Shown: piece by piece, positions 51,815-59,744 of the stretch
How positions within the stretch are numbered: the stretch's first letter is position 1
Layout: every line of letters begins with the position of its first letter
Assembly: GCA_017849435.1 (NCBI GenBank)
Contig: JAFIGY010000009.1
Span: forward strand, 558,001 to 622,000
From: Chitinophaga niabensis
GTDB taxonomy: Bacteria; Bacteroidota; Bacteroidia; Chitinophagales; Chitinophagaceae
Length of the DNA stretch: 64,000 nucleotides
Direction of reading: 5' to 3'
Position numbers and translations under genes: made by a program
Notes under the pieces: generated by a model
Databases searched by the model: none
What the model was told of the DNA's origin: nothing
What the model saw: only the letters and a program-made list of their open reading frames with translations

Positions 51815-53077
51815 TTATCTCCAGCCCGGATACCTCCGCCGAAGGATCATCGTTTTCCCGTCCGCCTCCTTCTCCACCGGTTTCTTCTCTTTCTGGAACG
51901 GGTTCAGTCGCTCTTCATACCGGTTGCCGCTGCTGCTGCCCCGCATGAGGTATTGCCAGCCGAACTGGCTTTTAATGCTGTCGATCGCCTGGTAGAGCGA
52001 GATCATTTCCTGCGTGTCATCGAAGAGGCTGATCTGGTAATTGCCGGATACGAGGTGACTGAAGCGCACGCCTATCAGTCGTATGAGCAGCCGGCGATCA
52101 TACAGTTTGTTAAAAAGCTCTTTCACTTTCTCCAGCAGCACATGATCGCTGGACGTATAGGAAATGCTCATCTGTTTGGTGACGGTTTCAAAATCGGAGT
52201 AGCGGATCTTCACGGTCACGCATCCTGTCAAACGGTTCTGCTGTCGCAGCTCAAATCCGATCCGCTCGGTCATCCGTACCAGCTCGCTGTTGATAAATTG
52301 CAGGTCAATCGTATCGGCGCCGAAGGTGTTCTCGGTGGAAATGGACTTTTGTTCATGATAAGGGATCACCGGGGTTTCATCGATCCCGTTTGCTTTGTTC
52401 CATAATGCGATGCCGTTTTTACCCATCCAGGCTTCCAGCAAACCTACCGGCACTTCGCTCAGCGTGCGCACGGTTTCCACGCCGCGCCGCCGCAGCTGTG
52501 CAGCGGTTTCTTTGCCTACCATCGGGATCTTTTCAATGGGCATGGGTGCGAGGAAAACTTTCTCCTGCCCGAAGGGCACGGACAGCTGTCCATTTGGCTT
52601 GGCCTCATTGGTGGCCACTTTGGAGATCATTTTGTTGGAGGCCATCCCCAGGGAAACAGGCAGATGCGTTTCGCGGATGATTTTCTGCCGCAATTCGCTG
52701 GTCCATTTCATTGATCCGAAATATTTGTCCATTCCAGTCAGGTCCAGATAAAACTCATCGATGGATGATTTTTCGTATAGAGGGGCAGATTCGGAGATGA
52801 TACCGGTAACGATCCGAGAAAATTTGCTGTATTCTTCCATATCGCCACTGCGGATGATCGCATGCGGACAAAGCCGCAATGCCATTTTCATCGGCATGGC
52901 GGAATGAATACCGAAAACGCGGGCTTCATAACTGCAGGCAGCTACCACGCCACGGTCGCTATACCCGCCCACGAGCAGCGGTTTGCCTTTCAGCCGGCTG
53001 TCCTTCAAACATTCCACAGATACAAAAAAACAATCCATATCGAAGTGCGCGATCGTTCGCTGTCCATTCAGCAGCAT
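51815..53077 (-). CDS. dinB: Y-family DNA polymerase IV
   Basis: Translesion polymerase, 420 residues. Catalytic motifs: IAHFDMDCFFVSVE and SSIDEFYLDLTG carry the metal-binding Asp and Glu; VSLGMASNKMISKVATNEAKPNG is the palm signature; IPMVGKETAAQLRRRGVETVRTL is the thumb helix-hairpin-helix. The little-finger domain follows, and YQISLFDDTQ near residue 355 contains a classical beta-clamp motif (QISLF), so this enzyme, unlike ImuB, looks catalytically active and clamp-binding. It leads the dinB-dnaE operon. Its start is 23 bp from the first of two CTAA-N5-TTAG repeats. Confidence 0.95.
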   Translation of the reverse strand: MLLNGQRTIAHFDMDCFFVSVECLKDSRLKGKPLLVGGYSDRGVVAACSYEARVFGIHSAMPMKMALRLCPHAIIRSGDMEEYSKFSRIVTGIISESAPLYEKSSIDEFYLDLTGMDKYFGSMKWTSELRQKIIRETHLPVSLGMASNKMISKVATNEAKPNGQLSVPFGQEKVFLAPMPIEKIPMVGKETAAQLRRRGVETVRTLSEVPVGLLEAWMGKNGIALWNKANGIDETPVIPYHEQKSISTENTFGADTIDLQFINSELVRMTERIGFELRQQNRLTGCVTVKIRYSDFETVTKQMSISYTSSDHVLLEKVKELFNKLYDRRLLIRLIGVRFSHLVSGNYQISLFDDTQEMISLYQAIDSIKSQFGWQYLMRGSSSGNRYEERLNPFQKEKKPVEKEADGKTMILRRRYPGWR

Positions 53078-53100
53078 ATACCTTTCTATTTATCTAAAAT

Positions 53101-53117
53101 TACTAAATATTTTAGTA
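53101..53117. promoter_or_regulatory. SOS-like operator, dinB copy 1
   Basis: TACTAAATATTTTAGTA: perfect inverted repeat TACTAA-N5-TTAGTA. Core CTAA-N5-TTAG at 53103-53115. TAATTTTA on the minus strand (53102-53095) is a near -7 box for dinB directly beside it. Confidence 0.65.
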
Positions 53118-53136
53118 TTACTAATGTTGTTAGTAA
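53118..53136. promoter_or_regulatory. SOS-like operator, dinB copy 2
   Basis: TTACTAATGTTGTTAGTAA: perfect 7-bp half-sites with a 5-bp spacer. Core CTAA-N5-TTAG at 53121-53133; its centre is 18 bp from the centre of copy 1. It lies between dinB and the divergent SdpI gene and could affect both. Confidence 0.65.
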
Positions 53137-53200
53137 AAATTTTTAAACTTATCTGGCCCGATAACTGTAGTAATATATAGGTACACTAATCCTTTTGACG

Positions 53201-53926
53201 ATGAAAACGGAGCCGTTTTATCTTGCCGATGACGCAATAAAATCCGGAGAGAAGAAGCAGACGGATTATGTGAAGGAAGTGCTCTTACTCGCACTCCTGA
53301 TTGCGCCCATGGCTTATCTGGGTATTATCTGGAATCGTTTGCCCGAGATTATTCCTACGAATTTCCATTTGAACGGGGTGGCGGACCGGGTGGGGGACAA
53401 GCGGGAGTTCCTGTTGCTGATGATCTTCCTTTTCTTCACCAATGCATTGCTGTATTTCCTGTTCCGGTATATTCCCAAGCCGGTGGAGGAGAATGAGCCG
53501 CCGAAGGAGAATGCGGAGCATATACGGGCTTATTACCGTATCCGTTTCAGGATACATATCTATCTCGCTGTGTTTACGACGATTATTATCTATCTCGTGA
53601 GTGCGGGGAAGGAGATCTTCCTGGAAAAATGGGTATTCATCGGGGTGGGAATGCTGATCTCCGGCATTGGTCTTTTCCTGTGGCATCTGAAGCCCAACAA
53701 CTTTGTGGGGGTGCGTACGCCCTGGACGTTGCAGGATGACAGGATATGGAAGGAAACACATGATATGGCCGGAAAATTGTGGCTGTTTGCCGGTATCGGG
53801 ATCATTATTGCAGGCATGTTCCTGACCGTGCTCAGCGGGGTTTTCCTGTTCATGTTTGCTGCCGGGTTGCTGGCGGCGCTGCCCTACGTTTATTCATACA
53901 GATTATTCTATAAAACACGGGGTTAA
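53201..53926 (+). CDS. SdpI-family membrane protein with DUF1648 region
   Basis: 241 residues, start ATG 53201 (MKTEPFYLADDAIKSG); a TTG at 53195 is less likely. Six membrane helices are visible. The first part is DUF1648-like (LAYLGIIWNRLPEIIPTNFHLNGVADR has the P-x-H-x-N-x-x-G core), and the second carries the SdpI signature NNFVGVRTPWTLQDDRIWKETHDMAGKLW. SdpI of Bacillus gives immunity to a secreted killing peptide and acts as a signal receptor; in Bacteroidota the role is unproven. It is divergent from dinB across a region with two SOS-like operators, so it might be damage-responsive. Confidence 0.85.
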   Translation: MKTEPFYLADDAIKSGEKKQTDYVKEVLLLALLIAPMAYLGIIWNRLPEIIPTNFHLNGVADRVGDKREFLLLMIFLFFTNALLYFLFRYIPKPVEENEPPKENAEHIRAYYRIRFRIHIYLAVFTTIIIYLVSAGKEIFLEKWVFIGVGMLISGIGLFLWHLKPNNFVGVRTPWTLQDDRIWKETHDMAGKLWLFAGIGIIIAGMFLTVLSGVFLFMFAAGLLAALPYVYSYRLFYKTRG

Positions 53927-53953
53927 ATAAAAGGCAGGCTATCCGATAGAAAG

Positions 53954-53983
53954 AAAAAGGACAGGTTGGACCTGTCCTTTTTT
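53954..53983. terminator. Bidirectional terminator
   Basis: AAAAAGGACAGGT (53954-53966) pairs perfectly over 13 bp with ACCTGTCCTTTTT (53970-53982), 3-nt loop. A and T tracts make it work for the SdpI gene and for the convergent 4-TM gene. Confidence 0.9.
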
Positions 53984-54002
53984 ATATCCGGAGTAAAACA
54001 GA

Positions 54003-54455
54003 TCAGAACCATTTTCTGCCCAGTACTTCCCGGAAAGGCCAGGGAATGAGGAGCAGGATCAGCAGCAGGGCCAGGCCGAAGAAGATCAGCGCCAGCTTGT
54101 GTTTTTTTGCGTCTTCCGTTGTTTTTTTGATGCGGGCGCGACCGATATGCACCAGCGCGATCGCGAGGATGGCCATGGTAGTATGTTCAATGGTGAAGAA
54201 CCGCAACGGCGTAACTTTCATGGCTGCGCCCATATCGCCGAGGGCTGTTTTAACGAGCGGACTGATAAAGAACAGGATCAGGCCCAGCAGGAACTGGATA
54301 TCCAGGAAGATCATGAAGAACAATCCGGCTTTTGTGTCGGCGGAAGAATAGGGGGATTTGCTGCTAACGCCCTGCCATGCACGAATAAAAGCCCAGATGC
54401 CGGTCAGCAGGATCAGCCACCTTACCAATGAGTGAAGAAGCAACAATGTATTCAT
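54003..54455 (-). CDS. Four-helix membrane protein, cytochrome b-like
   Basis: 150 residues starting at ATG 54455 (MNTLLLLHSLVRWLILLTGIW); the longer frame to 54737 is antisense to the S24 regulator and not coding. Four membrane helices: about 5-22, 45-63, 88-105 and 118-137. His8, His86 and His99 (IEHTTMAILAIALVHIG) lie in or next to helices, so haem binding is imaginable; similar small proteins are often labelled cytochrome B without proof. The end LIPWPFREVLGRKW is characteristic of this small family. It is divergent from the S24 regulator; the regulator's operators are 67 bp or more from its start. Confidence 0.6.
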   Translation of the reverse strand: MNTLLLLHSLVRWLILLTGIWAFIRAWQGVSSKSPYSSADTKAGLFFMIFLDIQFLLGLILFFISPLVKTALGDMGAAMKVTPLRFFTIEHTTMAILAIALVHIGRARIKKTTEDAKKHKLALIFFGLALLLILLLIPWPFREVLGRKWF

Positions 54456-54499
54456 AGTATAATTGAGTTTTGTCCGGGGCAAAGATATGTGAAGATATA

Positions 54500-54532
54500 T
54501 TTGGTAAATACAAAAAATATTTGCTAATTTTG
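54500..54532 (+). promoter_or_regulatory. Promoter of the XRE-S24 regulator
   Basis: TTTG (54500-54503), 21-bp spacer, TAATTTTG (54525-54532), both exact matches to the Bacteroidota consensus. Start of transcription would be near 54539. The -7 box lies inside operator copy 3, so the regulator should repress itself. Confidence 0.65.
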
Positions 54533-54538
54533 TTAGCA
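54522..54538. promoter_or_regulatory. SOS-like operator, regulator copy 3
   Basis: TGCTAATTTTGTTAGCA: perfect 6-bp half-sites with N5. Core CTAA-N5-TTAG at 54524-54536, the same core and spacing as the two sites before dinB, and it contains the promoter's -7 element. Confidence 0.7.
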
Positions 54539-54546
54539 TTGTTGTA

Positions 54547-54559
54547 CTAAATAATTTAG
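54547..54559. promoter_or_regulatory. SOS-like operator, regulator copy 4
   Basis: CTAAATAATTTAG: palindrome with core CTAA-N5-TTAG, ending two bases before the ATG at 54562. Centre 23 bp from that of copy 3. Confidence 0.6.
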
Positions 54560-54561
54560 GG

Positions 54562-55317
54562 ATGTCAACTGTTTGCCGTAACCTGAAGTATCTGCGTAAG
54601 CAAAAGGGCTGGACGCAGCAGGAATTTGCCGACCGTTTGAATATTAAGCGTTCTCTACTGGGAGCGTATGAAGAAGAACGGGCGGAGCCGCGCACGGAAG
54701 TACTGGAACAGGTCAGTGATATGTTTCGTGTATCCATTGACGATCTGTTGCGCCGTGATCTGAGTTCACAGAAGGAAAGTTTTCTCGAACGGCGGCGTCA
54801 GCAGAAGCTGGGAAGCAGCTCCCGTCAGAATGTGGTGTTCGTTCCGGTGAAAGCGGCGGCCGGTTATCTGGCGGGATTCAATGATGAGGAGTTCATCGAA
54901 GAGCTGAACGCCTTCACCCTGCCGATGCTGGGAGCCGGTAGTTACAGGGCTTTCGAGATCGCCGGAGACTCTATGCTGCCAACACCTTCGGGTTCCGTGG
55001 TGGTTTGCCACAAGGTGGATGGCTGGGACGATATCCGTAATAATGAAGCCTACATTGTAGTGACCAACCGGGAAGGTATCGTGTACAAACGCGTGCTGAA
55101 AAGCAACCGTTCCAAAAGCAAGGTTACCCTGGTATCCGATAATCCGCAATATGAACCTTATCCGGTGAGTATGGATGATGTGCTGGAGATCTGGCAGGCC
55201 GATGCAGTGATCCAGAAAATGGGCCAGCAACATCGCCTGAGCGTCAATCACCTGGCGGGTATGGTGAATCAGCTGCAGGAGCAGGTGAGCATGCTGAAAA
55301 AACAAATGAAGAACTGA
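54562..55317 (+). CDS. XRE-S24 self-cleaving repressor, LexA-like
   Basis: 251 residues. XRE helix-turn-helix at about 6-62 (RNLKYLRKQKGWTQQEFADRLNIKRSLLGAYEEERAEPRTEVL), a linker, then a LexA/UmuD-type S24 peptidase. Catalytic Ser137 is in AFEIAGDSMLP and Lys176 in GIVYKRVLK; the expected Ala-Gly cleavage bond is at 100-101 in VKAAAGYLAG. The last 30 residues form a coiled coil (LAGMVNQLQEQVSMLKKQM). It should bind DNA as a dimer and cut itself when RecA filaments form, releasing its targets. Four matching inverted repeats, two in its own promoter and two before dinB-dnaE, make it the likely SOS regulator for this locus. Related prophage repressors share the layout, but no phage genes are nearby. 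Confidence 0.9.
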   Translation: MSTVCRNLKYLRKQKGWTQQEFADRLNIKRSLLGAYEEERAEPRTEVLEQVSDMFRVSIDDLLRRDLSSQKESFLERRRQQKLGSSSRQNVVFVPVKAAAGYLAGFNDEEFIEELNAFTLPMLGAGSYRAFEIAGDSMLPTPSGSVVVCHKVDGWDDIRNNEAYIVVTNREGIVYKRVLKSNRSKSKVTLVSDNPQYEPYPVSMDDVLEIWQADAVIQKMGQQHRLSVNHLAGMVNQLQEQVSMLKKQMKN

Positions 55318-55724
55318 TCTTCTTTCCCATCTTATTATTTCGATCCTCTGTTGACCCGGTGCATTTGCCATAGCAGATGCAGATTCACTGTTGTTTGTAC
55401 CCCGGATGCGTCATGATGGACGGGCATTGTTGAGAAGATGTCCGGATCATCGTACCGCGAATTCATTGCTTGTTTATCCCTGTACGTCCGGCGTGCAGCT
55501 TTCCTGCACTGCTGTTCTCCATTGTGGAGCCCCATACGTTCACAATACACGCGCATTCTCCCGCGTTATTGCAACGTAGCTTTCATCATTGTTTGTGTTT
55601 GTAACCAGGAATATTGGCATAGGTTGATTCAAACGTATGTCATATGCAAGGGAACAATTCATTGTTGAGCCCCCAGGTTAACCATTGATCACGCCGGGAG
55701 TTTTTGCTCCCGGTTTTTTTGTGT
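55318..55724 (+). ncRNA. Candidate structured RNA or long 3' leader after the S24 gene
   Basis: No coding sequence that I believe; frames here are short and featureless. The stretch ends at a strong terminator (55694-55720) nearly 400 nt after the S24 stop. It contains several hairpins: GTGCAG-CTTTC-CTGCAC (55493-55509), CTCCA-TTG-TGGAG (55518-55530), and GCATTTGC with GCAGATGC around 55361-55380. A motif CATTGTTGAG recurs at 55425 and 55660, with a variant CATTGTGGAG at 55520; the last two are followed by CCCC. It does not look like tmRNA, RNase P RNA or SRP RNA. It may be a trans-acting RNA, or simply an unusually long 3' untranslated part. Confidence 0.3.
55694..55720 (+). terminator. Terminator after the non-coding stretch
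   Basis: CCGGGAG (55694-55700) pairs perfectly with CTCCCGG (55707-55713), loop TTTTTG, followed by seven T. It faces the end of the convergent pdeM gene. Confidence 0.9.
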
Positions 55725-56381
55725 TTAGACTTTCAACACCCTCGTTCCGGCAATCACAAACACCACCGACGAAGGCTCGGGGTCCAGGGAGAATAATCCT
55801 GTGAACCGGCTGAATGCCGGCAATACCGCCGCCTCTTCCCCGAAATAAAAACAAGGCAGCTGCAGGCGCTGCCGCCCTAACCCCACCATCCGCACCCCGG
55901 GATGGATATGCCCGGAGAATATGTAGTGATCCGGGGGCAGGGAGGCCTTGTCTGCCGCATCATGCACAAAGTGGATGTTACGCAGATCAAGCGATGGGTA
56001 CAGGTTGATCTGCAGGTCAGCATAGTGCGCAGGGCGCAGGATATCGTGGTTACCGATGATGAGCTCGAAGCGGATGTGAGGGAACTGCTGCCGCCACAGC
56101 TTGAAATACTGCACGTCATTGTTGGCGGAACTATGGAACATGTCTCCTACAACAATGATCTGCTGCGGATGATACCGGGTGATCAGCTGCTGCAATACAA
56201 AAAGGTCTTCCTGCACAATATTTGCCGGAACTGCAATGCCGGATTTCCGGAAGTGTGCGGACTTCCCCACATGGAGGTCTGCTACAATCAAAGCCTGCTC
56301 TTCCTCCCAATAGATCGCTCTTCCGGCGGACAATCGCCAGTGTTGTTCCCTGAAATGAAATGATATATCCTCCAAAGTCAA
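55725..56381 (-). CDS. pdeM: Ligase-associated DNA repair nuclease PdeM
   Basis: 218-residue calcineurin-type metallophosphoesterase. Metal motifs in order: ALIVADLHVGKSAHFRK (D-x-H), IIVVGDMFHSSANN (GD), ELIIGNHD (GNHD) and YIFSGHIHPGVRM (GHxHP). This matches the ligase-associated DNA damage response endonuclease family. It is the last gene of the minus-strand repair block: the Lhr-like helicase gene precedes it by 27 bp and the ligase and exonuclease genes are further upstream. Likely end-processing of broken DNA in the cytoplasm. Confidence 0.92.
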   Translation of the reverse strand: MTLEDISFHFREQHWRLSAGRAIYWEEEQALIVADLHVGKSAHFRKSGIAVPANIVQEDLFVLQQLITRYHPQQIIVVGDMFHSSANNDVQYFKLWRQQFPHIRFELIIGNHDILRPAHYADLQINLYPSLDLRNIHFVHDAADKASLPPDHYIFSGHIHPGVRMVGLGRQRLQLPCFYFGEEAAVLPAFSRFTGLFSLDPEPSSVVFVIAGTRVLKV

Positions 56382-56408
56382 TTGCGAATTTTAAATTATA
56401 CAAACTCC

Positions 56409-58850
56409 TCACCGCTCCAGGATCATCTTTTTAATCCGGTCTTCCAGCTTCTCACTGGTGAGCTGCTCACGCAAACTGTCCACTTTGATCGGGAAGCAGA
56501 ATGGCGTCAGCCGCTGCGGGAAAGTGATCACGATCCGGTTGTTGTAAATGCGCTCCATCGTTTCACGAAGGCGCGCTTCTTCCATCTGGTAAAAGAATGC
56601 TTCATTGAACGCCTGCCGCAGCAGGATGTTTTGCGGATCGTAATCGTGAAATACATTGAACAGTAAGGATGCCGACGACTGCAAATGCTTGTTGGCCTTG
56701 CTCTTCCCGGGGTATCCCTGGAAAATAAGTCCCGCTATCACCGCAATATCCCTGAATTTCCGCCGGGCCATTTCGGTGGCATTCACGCTGCTTTGCAGAT
56801 CAATGGTAAGGTTTTCCGTGGAAAAGAGTTCCTGTACATTGGTATCATCCACCGGAATGGGTTGGTCGGAGAGCAGTTCGAAGCCATAATCATTCATGGC
56901 GATGGAGAAAGTAATGGGATGCCGCTGACTGATACGCCAGGCCAGTAATGCGGCCATCACTTCGTGAACCAGCCTTCCCTCGAACGGATATACGAAAAGA
57001 TGAAACCCGTCGTCTGTCTGGATCTGTTCGATGAGCAGTTCATTTTCCTGCGGGATGTGAGACAGCAATTGCTGCAGCTCAAATAAAGGTTGCAGTACGA
57101 TGATCTCCTCTTCCTGTGCGGTGCCGGCCATCGCTTCGTGAAATTTGCGCCGCAGCATTTTCCCGAGATTGGCGGAAAGCGGCATCCTGCCTCCGGCCCA
57201 GCTTGGTACGATGCTCTTCTTCGATTTGGATCTGCGCACTATCACGGTCATATCTTTGATCATCACAAATTCCAGCTGTTGCCCGCCCAAACTGAAGACG
57301 TCGCCGGGAGAAAGGCGGGAAATGAAATATTCTTCGATTACACCCACATATCCGCCGCTCATGAATCGTACTTTGAGCATGGCTTCACTCACGATGGTAC
57401 CGATGTGTAAACGGTGCCGCATGGCCTGCTGCCGGCTCACGCAATGATAATGGTCGCCCACGAGATGCAGCTTCCGGAATTCATCATAGCTATGCAGCGC
57501 CTCTCCGCCGGTGGTAAGGAAAGCCAGCATCCACTGCCATTCTTCGGGAGTAAGGTCTTTATAACAGAAAGTCTTTGTCACTTCCTCCCATATCTCTTCC
57601 GCGTGGAACCCGTCTGATACCCCCAATGTCATAAGGTATTGCAGCAACACATCATACGCCAGCACCACGGGCATGCGGCTTTCTATCAAACCTTCTGCCA
57701 TGGCGTCTTTCAACGCTGCTGCTTCCACCAGCTCAAGGGAATGGGTGGGAAGGAACCAGATGTTGCTCACGGCATCCGGGCGGTGACCGCTACGTCCCGC
57801 CCGTTGCAGGAACCGCGCAACGCCTTTGGGACTGCCCACCTGGATGACGGTATCAACGGGCCGGAAGTCCACACCGAGGTCAAGACTGGAGGTACATACA
57901 ACGAGCTTCAACACGCCGGTATGCAGCGCTTCTTCCACCCAGATGCGTAATTCTGCATCTATGGAACCGTGATGCAGGGCGATAGCCCCGGCCAGTTCCG
58001 GCTCCGCTTTCAGTATCTGCTGGTACCATATTTCGGATTGCCCGCGGGTATTGGTGAAGAGGAGTGTAGTGTTACTGGCTTGTACAACGGGCAGTACTTT
58101 GTGCAGCAACCGCAGGCCCATATGTCCCGCCCAAGGGTATTTTTCGATCTCATCCGGCAACACGCAATGCACCGCTATCTTTTTCTGCACATCGGCTCTT
58201 ACGATCACGGATTCCCGGGAAGTTGTGCCCGTCAATACTTCCAACGCTTCTTCAAGATTGCCGATGGTAGCGGAGATACCCCAGGTCTGCAAATGCGGAT
58301 GCATACCGCGCAGGCGGCTCAGGGCCAGTTCTACCATCACTCCGCGTTTACTGCCGATGAGTTCATGCCATTCATCTATGACAACGGTATGGAGGCCTGC
58401 AAAACGTAAAGGATATTCTTTTTGGGCGAACAGGATGTGGATGGATTCGGGTGTGATGATGAGGATCTCCGGCATCTGCCGCTTTTGTTGCTCACGAACG
58501 CTGAGGCTGGTATCTCCGCTGCGGATCCCTACTTTCCAGGGCACCTGCAATTCCCGTAACGCTTCCTCCATAGCGCGGCCAATATCTTTAGCCAGTGCGC
58601 GCAGCGGCGTGACCCATAACAATTTCAACCCGTTGCCGGATCGCTTCCGGTAATCCGGCTGTTCGTTCATCCACCGTATCACCACACCAAGGAAAAGCGA
58701 AAATGTTTTCCCGAAACCGGTAGGGGCATTCACCAGGCCGGAACGGCCTTTGAGATAATGCTCCCAGGCCTCTTCCTGGAATGCGAACGGCTGCAATCCT
58801 TTGTCCGCCAGCCATTGCGCTACTGCTTGCCAGCCTCTTGTCTCTTTCAT
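56409..58850 (-). CDS. Ligase-associated DEXH helicase, Lhr-like
   Basis: 813 residues, superfamily 2 helicase of the Lhr-core type. Q-motif region GLQPFAFQEEAWEHYLKGRSG; Walker A NAPTGFGKTFSLFLG; LLWVTPLRALAKDI (motif Ia); DEXH box VVIDEWHELIGSKRG; motif III WGISATIGNLEEA; domain 2 with LLFTNTRGQSEIWYQ and the ARGININE-finger motif FLQRAGRSGHRP. The winged-helix and Lhr-specific C-terminal domains follow. It unwinds DNA or RNA-DNA hybrids and belongs to the four-gene ligase-associated repair module, here 27 bp ahead of pdeM. Confidence 0.94.
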   Translation of the reverse strand: MKETRGWQAVAQWLADKGLQPFAFQEEAWEHYLKGRSGLVNAPTGFGKTFSLFLGVVIRWMNEQPDYRKRSGNGLKLLWVTPLRALAKDIGRAMEEALRELQVPWKVGIRSGDTSLSVREQQKRQMPEILIITPESIHILFAQKEYPLRFAGLHTVVIDEWHELIGSKRGVMVELALSRLRGMHPHLQTWGISATIGNLEEALEVLTGTTSRESVIVRADVQKKIAVHCVLPDEIEKYPWAGHMGLRLLHKVLPVVQASNTTLLFTNTRGQSEIWYQQILKAEPELAGAIALHHGSIDAELRIWVEEALHTGVLKLVVCTSSLDLGVDFRPVDTVIQVGSPKGVARFLQRAGRSGHRPDAVSNIWFLPTHSLELVEAAALKDAMAEGLIESRMPVVLAYDVLLQYLMTLGVSDGFHAEEIWEEVTKTFCYKDLTPEEWQWMLAFLTTGGEALHSYDEFRKLHLVGDHYHCVSRQQAMRHRLHIGTIVSEAMLKVRFMSGGYVGVIEEYFISRLSPGDVFSLGGQQLEFVMIKDMTVIVRRSKSKKSIVPSWAGGRMPLSANLGKMLRRKFHEAMAGTAQEEEIIVLQPLFELQQLLSHIPQENELLIEQIQTDDGFHLFVYPFEGRLVHEVMAALLAWRISQRHPITFSIAMNDYGFELLSDQPIPVDDTNVQELFSTENLTIDLQSSVNATEMARRKFRDIAVIAGLIFQGYPGKSKANKHLQSSASLLFNVFHDYDPQNILLRQAFNEAFFYQMEEARLRETMERIYNNRIVITFPQRLTPFCFPIKVDSLREQLTSEKLEDRIKKMILER

Positions 58851-58925
58851 GCTGCATGAAATTAGGAAAATTTACCGCATGCACGAAAGATGTGCTGAAA
58901 GCCTGTACAGGAAGATGTAAGAAGA

Positions 58926-59744
58926 TTATTTCGCGAGGATCAGGCGTACGCCAACGATCAGCAAAGCTCCCGCCAGTGCGAGGATGATGCCTTTGGGTTT
59001 CACCCTGCTGGATAAACCCGCACCCAGCTGCGCACCCATTACTACGCCGATGCCGATGGACAAAGCGATCTGCCATCCTTCCCAGAAACTGCCCTGGATC
59101 ATATGCACAATCGTACCGGCGAGCGCCATCACGGCGAGGATAAAGTGCGAGGTGGCGGTAGCGATGTGGATCGGGAAGTTCAGCAGGCTGATCAGCGCCG
59201 GTACATGAATGATCCCGCCGCCGATACCGAGCAGACTGCTCACAAAGCCGACAAGGAAACTGATCAGGATGCCCGTGCGAATGTTGAATGAAAAATGATG
59301 TTCTTCACCGTTGCTCTCCGTTACGCAACGGTCCACACTGCGGCCGTTCAGTTTGCGGGAAGCATAAGCGCCCTGCTGCGGTTTAAGCATGAGGAAAACA
59401 GATACAACGATCAACAGTACGCCGAGGATAATATTGAAGATATGCCGGGAGATCACAGACGTCATCAATGCACCAATTACAGCGCCGGGAAGTGTGGCGA
59501 GCGCAAAGATCCACGCGGACTTAAAATCGATCCGTTTTTTGCGGGCATAAGCCACGGAACCGGAAGATGCATTCAGAAATACAACAGCCAGTGAAATACT
59601 GGTGAGCACATCCGGAGGCATATTCGGATACATCAGCAGCAGGAGCGGCATCAATATAAAGCCTCCGCCCGCTCCGATGAGGGTCCCAAACGTCCCGATA
59701 AAAAATCCCAGTCCAACTAATAACAATGCAGACAGCAGGTCCAT
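58926..59744 (-). CDS. TauE/SafE-family permease
   Basis: 272 residues with eight membrane helices and the two family repeats: FGTLIGAGGGFILMPLLLLMYPNMPPDVLTSISLAVVFLNASSGSVAYARKKRIDFKSA and VSSLLGIGGGIIHVPALISLLNFPIHIATATSHFILAVMALAG. The family exports or imports sulfite, sulfoacetate, taurine-derived or other small organic anions; substrate unknown here. It stands between the helicase and ligase genes of the repair module, same strand, with 75 bp to the helicase and 232 bp to the ligase, and appears unrelated to them. Confidence 0.92.
   Translation of the reverse strand: MDLLSALLLVGLGFFIGTFGTLIGAGGGFILMPLLLLMYPNMPPDVLTSISLAVVFLNASSGSVAYARKKRIDFKSAWIFALATLPGAVIGALMTSVISRHIFNIILGVLLIVVSVFLMLKPQQGAYASRKLNGRSVDRCVTESNGEEHHFSFNIRTGILISFLVGFVSSLLGIGGGIIHVPALISLLNFPIHIATATSHFILAVMALAGTIVHMIQGSFWEGWQIALSIGIGVVMGAQLGAGLSSRVKPKGIILALAGALLIVGVRLILAK

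Noticed and set aside
54456-54737. N-terminal extension of the 4-TM protein frame
   Set aside because: It is antisense to the S24 regulator and its operators; the membrane protein begins at 54455.
55335-55668. Short frames (62-76 codons) on both strands in the gap after the S24 gene
   Set aside because: Cys/His-rich random-looking sequence, no start context, and they conflict with the hairpin-rich pattern.
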